Shown: in pieces, positions 15,083-19,301 of the stretch
Layout: each line of letters opens with the position of its first letter
Position numbering within the stretch: position 1 is the stretch's first letter
Translations under genes and position numbers: made by a program
NCBI GenBank assembly: GCA_012271025.1
Contig: JAAXHF010000025.1
Coordinates: forward strand, 1 to 19,301
DNA length: 19,301 bases
Direction: 5' to 3'
Origin: Deltaproteobacteria bacterium
Lineage (GTDB): Bacteria; Desulfobacterota_B; Binatia; Bin18
The notes under the pieces: generated by a model
Database searches by the model: none
Told to the model about the DNA's origin: nothing
What the model saw: only the letters and a program-made list of their open reading frames with translations

Positions 15083-15448
15083 GGTCTCCTCAGACTTCTG
15101 GTATGTCGGATCGAGTTTCGCGTCTGGGATACATATATGCTGTTGGCATAGATCGTAAGGGGGGACTCCGTTTGCCCCGGACACAGCCTGGTGTGTTCCC
15201 GGCTCGTCAGACCGGACGGAACCGACTGGCTCTTCAGAATCGTCAAGTGTGCCAGCGGTCCGTTCTGCCACGACCAAGCGGGGTTGGGAGGACATACCGC
15301 ACGGCATACTACCCTCTGGCGCCGAGCGCTCTTTGAGTTCCGAGGCGCGCTACTTGGCGATGAACTCGCTCGGGGTCACGACGACATCCTATTGACGAAA
15401 ACCCAGTCGCGCAGTTGGGCTTTTTGCATTCTCGATCCGCAATCAACA

Positions 15449-15472
15449 AGGGGCGACCGGCCAGTCGCCCCT
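15449..15472. repeat. REP-like palindrome
   Basis: AGGGGCGAC (15449-15457) and GTCGCCCCT (15464-15472) pair perfectly over a 6-base CGGCCA loop. I recall similar GGGGCGAC...GTCGCCCC palindromes flanked by TAC as dispersed repeats in many genomes. Only one copy is in the window. It could also stop transcription from the kinase gene, but it has no T-run. Confidence 0.6.
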
Positions 15473-15486
15473 ACCCGCGTTTTCTT

Positions 15487-15502
15487 CCCCTCCCAGGAGG
15501 GG
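15487..15502. repeat. Short inverted repeat CCCCTCC/GGAGGGG
   Basis: Arms of 7 bases lie around a 2-base CA centre, 14 bases from the preceding palindrome. The two may be parts of one composite structure. Confidence 0.45.
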
Positions 15503-15605
15503 ATAGCCACCCCACCCCCCTATGGAGGACAAACATTTCCCCCAGTGACCCGGCTGCATCAGGTCGCTCCTCTGCGCCTTTTTGCAGAGCACGAGCTTGC
15601 AATCT

Positions 15606-18011
15606 TTAGTGGAGCGTATCAGCCTGTTCCGCCTCGTTTCTGGCGGTAATGGCTTCCGGGGGCGGCTCAAGCGGCAGGACCACCGTCATCTCGGTGAACA
15701 CGCCCTCCTCGCTATCCACATGAATCGACCCCCCGTGGCGGGTGAGGATGTCGGTGGTCAGCGACAGGCCGAGGCCGGTTCCCTCGCCCGTCTTCTTGGT
15801 GGTCATGAAGGGCTCGAAAATCCGCTCCCGTATCTCCTCCGGGATGCCGGGGCCGTTATCGTGGACACAGAACTCGGCCCGGTCTCCGAGGCGGCGGCTG
15901 CTCACGCGCAGCTGCGGGTCATAAGCGTCGTCCGACTGTTGACGCTTTTCCTCAAGCGCCTGGCAGGCGTTCGTGACCAGGTTGAGAAACACCCGCCCGA
16001 TGTCCTGCGGCACGACCTCCAGCGGCCCCATCTCCGGGTCAAGCTCCTCGCTCATCGTCACGTTGAAGTTCGAGTTGTGGGCGCGCATGGCGTGATAGGC
16101 GAGGTCCATGTACTGCTTCAGCAGAGCGTTCACGTCGGTCTCCCGCCACTCGCCCGGCGTCGAGCGGGAATGCTCCAGCATGCTGCGTACGATGCCGTCG
16201 GCGCGCTGACCGTGTTCCTTCACCTTCTGGAGGTTGAGCCTGAGATCGGACAGGATGGCGTTGATTTCTTCAACAGTCTCAGCCTGCCCGTCCTGCCCAG
16301 CCTGCCCGTCCTGGCCATTTTGGCCATTCTGGCCTTCCTCCATGATTTCCTCGATCTCGTCAATCAGTTCGACCGACACATCCGAGAAGTTGTTGATGAA
16401 GTTGAGCGGGTTCTTGATTTCGTGAGCCACCCCGGCCGTGAGCTGGCCGAGCGAGGCGAGCTTTTGCTCGGCCACGACCTGTTCCTGCGCCTGTTTGAGA
16501 TTCTCCAGGGTCTGCTCAAGCGTCTGGTTCTTGGCGTCCAGCTCTTCGGCCAGCTTCTCGACCAGGTTCAGCCGCTGCACTTCCAGCGCATAGCGCCGGA
16601 ACACTTCCAGGGCTTTGGCCATATCGGTTACCTCGTCATTGCCCCCCACCTTGACCGGCACCTCCAGGTCACCGACGGCCATGGAGCGCATCGCGGTCGC
16701 CAGTCCGACCAGGCGACGGACAAGATGGCGCCCGACGAACAGCCAGCCGATGAGGAGCGCGCCGACGGTGCTCAGGATGTTGAGCAGCACGAGCAGGACA
16801 ATGCCGGTCTGGGCGGCAGACCGCGAGGAGTTGCTGGCTCTGACAGCCTCGCTGTTGATCTCGGCCACCAGCTTGTTGACTTCGGCCAGCAGCAGTTCGG
16901 AAGCTGCCTGTCCTCGGGTCAGCGCTTCCTGCTCCTGTTCCAACCGGCGCAGGGCTTCCAGGCGCAGCGGAATGATACCGCCCTCGTCCGATTCCCCCAT
17001 TTGGGCCAGGCGCTCCAGATCCCCGCCAAACAGGCGGTCGTGGGCACGAACCGGCAAGGCTGCATAGGCGCGCTGGAAGTTCTGTACGGCGCTGTGGAAG
17101 CGTTCCTGCAAGGGCAACAGGAGTCCGCGGTCTGACAGACCGAGCGCCTCTTCCAGCAGCAGCACGGCGAGGGTGGCCTGGTGGTTGATCACGACCAGAT
17201 TCCGATAGTAGGCGAGTTCGTCTTCAGACGCCCGCTCGGCGAGCGGACTCGGCCGGTCCGGCAGGTTGCGCAACCCCTCGACCAGGTAAAAGGCCTGGTC
17301 ATCGATGGCGGTGGCAAGGTGCCGTTCGATGCGCCGGTTCGTCTCGGCCAGTTCCTCCTGGAGGCCCCCCAGGGTCTCGGCGATGACGAGGCGCCGAGCG
17401 GCCGATTGCTGGATCAACTCCAGGTGGATGCTGAGTTCGCCCAGGTGGACTTCGATCAGCCGGGTCTGCACACCGAAGGCGGAACGGGATTCCAGCTCTT
17501 GGATGAGCCCGCTGAGGGCGGCCCGCTCCCTGGCTATGGCTCTCGTCACCGCCTCGTGCTGCTGGGGCGAGTCAGCCGAGATGAGCCGTAGCGCCCCGGT
17601 GACCACGACGGCGCTTTGGCGAGCCGCGTCGACTGCGCTGCTCAGGTTCGGGATGCTGTAATCCGAAAGCCGGACCTCGTAGTGGAGAATCTGGCGAAAC
17701 GAGAAATAGGCCACCAGGCTGGCGCTCAGGGTGAGGAGGACACCGACCAGCAGGCCGATATACAGCTTGGGCCCGATCCCGAAGCGCATGCCGACATCCG
17801 CAGTGAGGAGCTGCACATAGTTGGACCTGTCGACGAGAGGGCGCTGTGACCCACTCCCGGCCCGACCTGCCTGTTCCGGTTTCGCTTCACTTGCGGGCGC
17901 CGCAGTCTGGGGCGCGGACACGGTTTCGGCAGAGGACAGCGAGCGCTCTTGTTGCTGCTCGTCGTGCTCACGCTTCCCTTTGGCATTGGAATCGGTGACA
18001 GGCTGACTCAT
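15606..18011 (-). CDS. Membrane sensor histidine kinase, TorS-like
   Basis: 801 aa. The cytoplasmic N-terminal tail is polar and low-complexity (1-70). TM1 lies at about 77-105 ([26 protein letters not shown]). A long helical periplasmic sensor (about 106-400) follows, then TM2 at about 403-426, a HAMP domain ([28 protein letters not shown]) and a coiled-coil ([19 protein letters not shown]). The DHp H-box [21 protein letters not shown] has the phospho-acceptor H530. ATPase boxes are N ([12 protein letters not shown]), G1 (DNGPGIPE) and G2 (GTGLGLSL). A six-unit GQx repeat (560-577) interrupts the DHp hairpin. The ATG overlaps the upstream binding-protein stop (ATGA). No response regulator is present in the window, so the output is unknown. 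Confidence 0.93.
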   Translation of the reverse strand: MSQPVTDSNAKGKREHDEQQQERSLSSAETVSAPQTAAPASEAKPEQAGRAGSGSQRPLVDRSNYVQLLTADVGMRFGIGPKLYIGLLVGVLLTLSASLVAYFSFRQILHYEVRLSDYSIPNLSSAVDAARQSAVVVTGALRLISADSPQQHEAVTRAIARERAALSGLIQELESRSAFGVQTRLIEVHLGELSIHLELIQQSAARRLVIAETLGGLQEELAETNRRIERHLATAIDDQAFYLVEGLRNLPDRPSPLAERASEDELAYYRNLVVINHQATLAVLLLEEALGLSDRGLLLPLQERFHSAVQNFQRAYAALPVRAHDRLFGGDLERLAQMGESDEGGIIPLRLEALRRLEQEQEALTRGQAASELLLAEVNKLVAEINSEAVRASNSSRSAAQTGIVLLVLLNILSTVGALLIGWLFVGRHLVRRLVGLATAMRSMAVGDLEVPVKVGGNDEVTDMAKALEVFRRYALEVQRLNLVEKLAEELDAKNQTLEQTLENLKQAQEQVVAEQKLASLGQLTAGVAHEIKNPLNFINNFSDVSVELIDEIEEIMEEGQNGQNGQDGQAGQDGQAETVEEINAILSDLRLNLQKVKEHGQRADGIVRSMLEHSRSTPGEWRETDVNALLKQYMDLAYHAMRAHNSNFNVTMSEELDPEMGPLEVVPQDIGRVFLNLVTNACQALEEKRQQSDDAYDPQLRVSSRRLGDRAEFCVHDNGPGIPEEIRERIFEPFMTTKKTGEGTGLGLSLTTDILTRHGGSIHVDSEEGVFTEMTVVLPLEPPPEAITARNEAEQADTLH
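16281..16334 (-). repeat. 9-bp tandem repeat (6 units) in the histidine kinase
   Basis: Six consecutive 9-base units encode [18 protein letters not shown] on the coding strand. Units differ by single-base changes. The repeat lies 30 residues after the phospho-acceptor histidine, at the expected tip between the two DHp helices, and keeps the frame for any copy number. Confidence 0.85.
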
Positions 18012-19222
18012 GGCCGCGTCATTCTTCGCACGGGGCGCACCCGGCCCCGCTGGTCAATGATCGTCAGATACACACGGTCGGACCCCTGATTGTCGGCCGG
18101 ACCGTAGCGCAGCAGGAAGCCGCCCAGGTCTATGCTCTCAGCCTCCAGCAGCGCATTCAGAAAACCTTGGCGGGTCGGATTCGGACCGGCCAGTCGCACC
18201 CCTTCCACGACCAGGCGGCCGGCCAGATAGCCTTCCAGCGACACAAAACCCGGCTCGCTGTCAGGGTCCATGGCGGCCAGGGCCTGCTGATATTGGGCGA
18301 CCACGGGAAGGCTGGCTTCGGTGGGAAAGGGGACGACTTGGGTTACATACACTCCCGCGCCGTCCGGACCGAGTTCCCGCGCCAGGGCCGCACCGCCGAC
18401 AAAGGAGATAGTGATAAAATATGGGTTGAAGTCGAGGCGTCGCGCCCAGCGGATCAGGGCGGCTGCGGGCTTATAGGCGCCGATGATGACAATCGCCTCA
18501 GGCCGGGGGCGGCGCAGGTCGAGCAGGGCGACTTTGACCGCCTCGGTATTGCGCGGATAGTCCGCTTCGACGACCAGGGGCAGGTTGTAGCGAGCGACGG
18601 CGCGCCGGACGCCCGTCAGCCCGGCGCGGCCGTAGGAATCGTTCTGGTACAGGATGCCGACCCGTTGCACGCCCAGGTCGGTGGTCAAACGGGTCAGGAT
18701 CTCCTCGGTTTCCTGGTAGTACGAGGCGCGCATGTTGACCACGTTGGAGCGCCGCTGCGCGTCGCGCAGGAACTCGGCCCCGGTGAAGGGGGCGATATAG
18801 GGCACTCCCGCCTCAGTAGCGATAGGCTGGGCGGCCCTGGAGGTGGGGGTGCCGACGGCACCGACCAGGGCGAAGACACCGCGCTGGTCAATGAGCTGGC
18901 GCGTGTTGGCGATGGCCGCCTCGGGCTCATACGCGTCGTCCAGGGACTCAAGCACCAGACGCCGGCCGTGCACCCCTCCCTCCCGGTTGATTTCCTCGAA
19001 GGCTGCCAGCAGGCCCAGACGCATGCCCTGGCCCAGTTCGCTGGCCGGCCCGCTCAGCGAGGCCGACTGGCCAAAGACCAGCTCGCCGGTCGTCTGGGCC
19101 GGACTGTCCATCGGCACCAGCCCCAGCAGAGCGGCAAAGAGGAAACATGCCAAGCTTTTCAGGCGCGTAATGAACCTGACCCGGAATCTGCTCTTGCCAG
19201 ACGTGCGAGGAGGGCGACCCAC
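18008..19222 (-). CDS. Periplasmic substrate-binding protein, Leu/Ile/Val type (Peripla_BP_6)
   Basis: A type-1 periplasmic binding protein of the branched-chain amino acid/amide class. After a basic N-region and signal helix (about 22-42, cleavage near SPA/QT) comes the family start ELVFGQSASLSGPASELGQGMRLGLLAAFEEINREGGVHGR, then FALVGAVGTPTSRAAQPIATEAGVPYIAPFTG, VGILYQNDSYGRAGLTGVRRA and EAIVIIGAYKPAAALIRWAR. No transporter permease or ATPase follows. The gene instead overlaps a histidine kinase by ATGA. The start is uncertain: in-frame GTG at 19222 or 19234, or TTG at 19270, none with a clear ribosome binding site. I give 19222 because the longer forms run into the palindrome. A lone palindrome half encodes CFLF in the signal helix. 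Confidence 0.85.
   Translation of the reverse strand: MGRPPRTSGKSRFRVRFITRLKSLACFLFAALLGLVPMDSPAQTTGELVFGQSASLSGPASELGQGMRLGLLAAFEEINREGGVHGRRLVLESLDDAYEPEAAIANTRQLIDQRGVFALVGAVGTPTSRAAQPIATEAGVPYIAPFTGAEFLRDAQRRSNVVNMRASYYQETEEILTRLTTDLGVQRVGILYQNDSYGRAGLTGVRRAVARYNLPLVVEADYPRNTEAVKVALLDLRRPRPEAIVIIGAYKPAAALIRWARRLDFNPYFITISFVGGAALARELGPDGAGVYVTQVVPFPTEASLPVVAQYQQALAAMDPDSEPGFVSLEGYLAGRLVVEGVRLAGPNPTRQGFLNALLEAESIDLGGFLLRYGPADNQGSDRVYLTIIDQRGRVRPVRRMTRP
19136..19151 (-). repeat. Solitary half of the palindromic element
   Basis: AAAGAGGAAACATGCC differs from the element arm AAAGAGGAAACGTGTC at two positions. No partner arm is found at the 22-base spacing on either side. It lies about 90 bases from copy C, in the signal-peptide coding region of the binding protein, so it may be a decayed copy or a coincidence. 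Confidence 0.5.
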
Positions 19223-19241
19223 CCCGCCGCTCACGCGGCAC

Positions 19242-19295
19242 AAAGAGGAAACGTGTCTCCAACAGGACAAACAGATGTTGACACGTTTCCTCTTT
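19242..19295 (-). repeat. 54-bp palindromic element, copy C
   Basis: AAAGAGGAAACGTGTC (19242-19257) and its exact reverse complement (19280-19295) enclose a 22-base spacer (19258-19279). The arms are identical to copy A. The spacer is not. It lies immediately upstream of the likely start of the binding-protein gene, in its leader. Confidence 0.9.
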
Positions 19296-19301
19296 CCCTC
19301 C

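Larger units (their letters stand above)
15083..15605. other. Intergenic, 523 bases, hairpin-rich
   Basis: The gap lies between two minus-strand genes. An AT-rich stretch at 15130-15138 (ACATATATG) about 50 bases before the HEAT-protein start is a possible -10 region, with TTACGA on the minus strand as a weak -35. Two strong inverted repeats (15449-15472 and 15487-15502) lie downstream of the kinase gene's stop. CCCA/TGGG followed by a T-run (about 15405-15425) could be a weak terminator. No ORF here has recognisable similarity. Confidence 0.5.

Noticed and set aside
15083..15307. N-terminal extension of the HEAT protein to 15307
   Set aside because: The extension has no family likeness and sits before a clear signal peptide with AGGAG at the inner ATG.
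15405..15425. Rho-independent terminator CCCA/TGGG with T-run
   Set aside because: The stem is only four base pairs with a long loop, too weak to call as a terminator.
15582..17135. 517-codon plus-strand open frame opposite the histidine kinase
   Set aside because: The minus strand encodes an H-box, N-box and G-boxes in the same stretch, so the plus frame is a shadow.

Overview
The window is GC-rich and gene-dense. It comes from a Gram-negative bacterium: several products carry Sec signal peptides for a periplasm (DegP-like protease, BatD proteins, a binding protein, a HEAT protein). The family mix (Bat/MoxR operon, serpin, YghO-like GNAT, HepT/MntA and VapBC modules, cassette debris) suggests a free-living or host-associated member of an uncultured proteobacterial or Tectomicrobia-like lineage. 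That placement is a guess and no marker gene is present.

Layout. (1) Bases 1-590, minus: 5' part of a YghO-like GNAT gene running off the left edge. (2) Bases 728-2272, plus: a secreted serpin with an extra helical insert. (3) Bases 10047 down to 2267, minus: a seven-gene MoxR/Bat operon in the order moxR, DUF58, BatD-like anchor protein, batA, batB, batC (TPR), batD. The last five junctions overlap or nearly touch. (4) Bases 10238-11752, plus: DegP/DegQ-type protease, divergent from moxR. (5) Bases 11900-13850: an accessory patch with an intact HepT/MntA toxin-antitoxin pair, a vapB antitoxin whose vapC partner is cut off after about 40 codons, a truncated cassette-like C-terminal domain, and a short remnant resembling the N-terminus of an NE0113-family CRISPR-associated protein. 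(6) Bases 13844-15082, minus: exported HEAT-repeat protein. (7) Bases 15083-15605: non-coding DNA with strong hairpins. (8) Bases 19222 down to 15606, minus: a periplasmic type-1 binding protein and a membrane histidine kinase sharing an ATGA overlap, a TorT/TorS-like arrangement.

The most unusual signal is a small palindromic element. Its 16-base arms (AAAGAGGAAACGTGTC and the reverse complement) are separated by 22 bases. It occurs three times with identical geometry (7955-8008, 8925-8978, 19242-19295), plus a lone half at 19136-19151. The spacers are unrelated. The outermost base pair changes A-T to G-C on both arms in the 8925 copy, as expected if pairing is maintained. Every copy sits at the 5' end of a minus-strand gene. 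The total length of 54 bases is a multiple of three. The 7955 copy lies in frame inside a signal-peptide coding region, and the 8925 copy sits at codons 3-21 of the DUF58 gene. This resembles in-frame palindromic insertions such as Rickettsia palindromic elements, but I do not recognise this family.

How the genes may work together: MoxR ATPase plus DUF58 and VWA proteins (BatA, BatB) and BatC/BatD form an envelope-stress or chaperone-like assembly. It is flanked by a periplasmic serine protease (DegP-like) and a secreted protease inhibitor (serpin), which together suggest an envelope-proteostasis neighbourhood. The link between the three units is inference.
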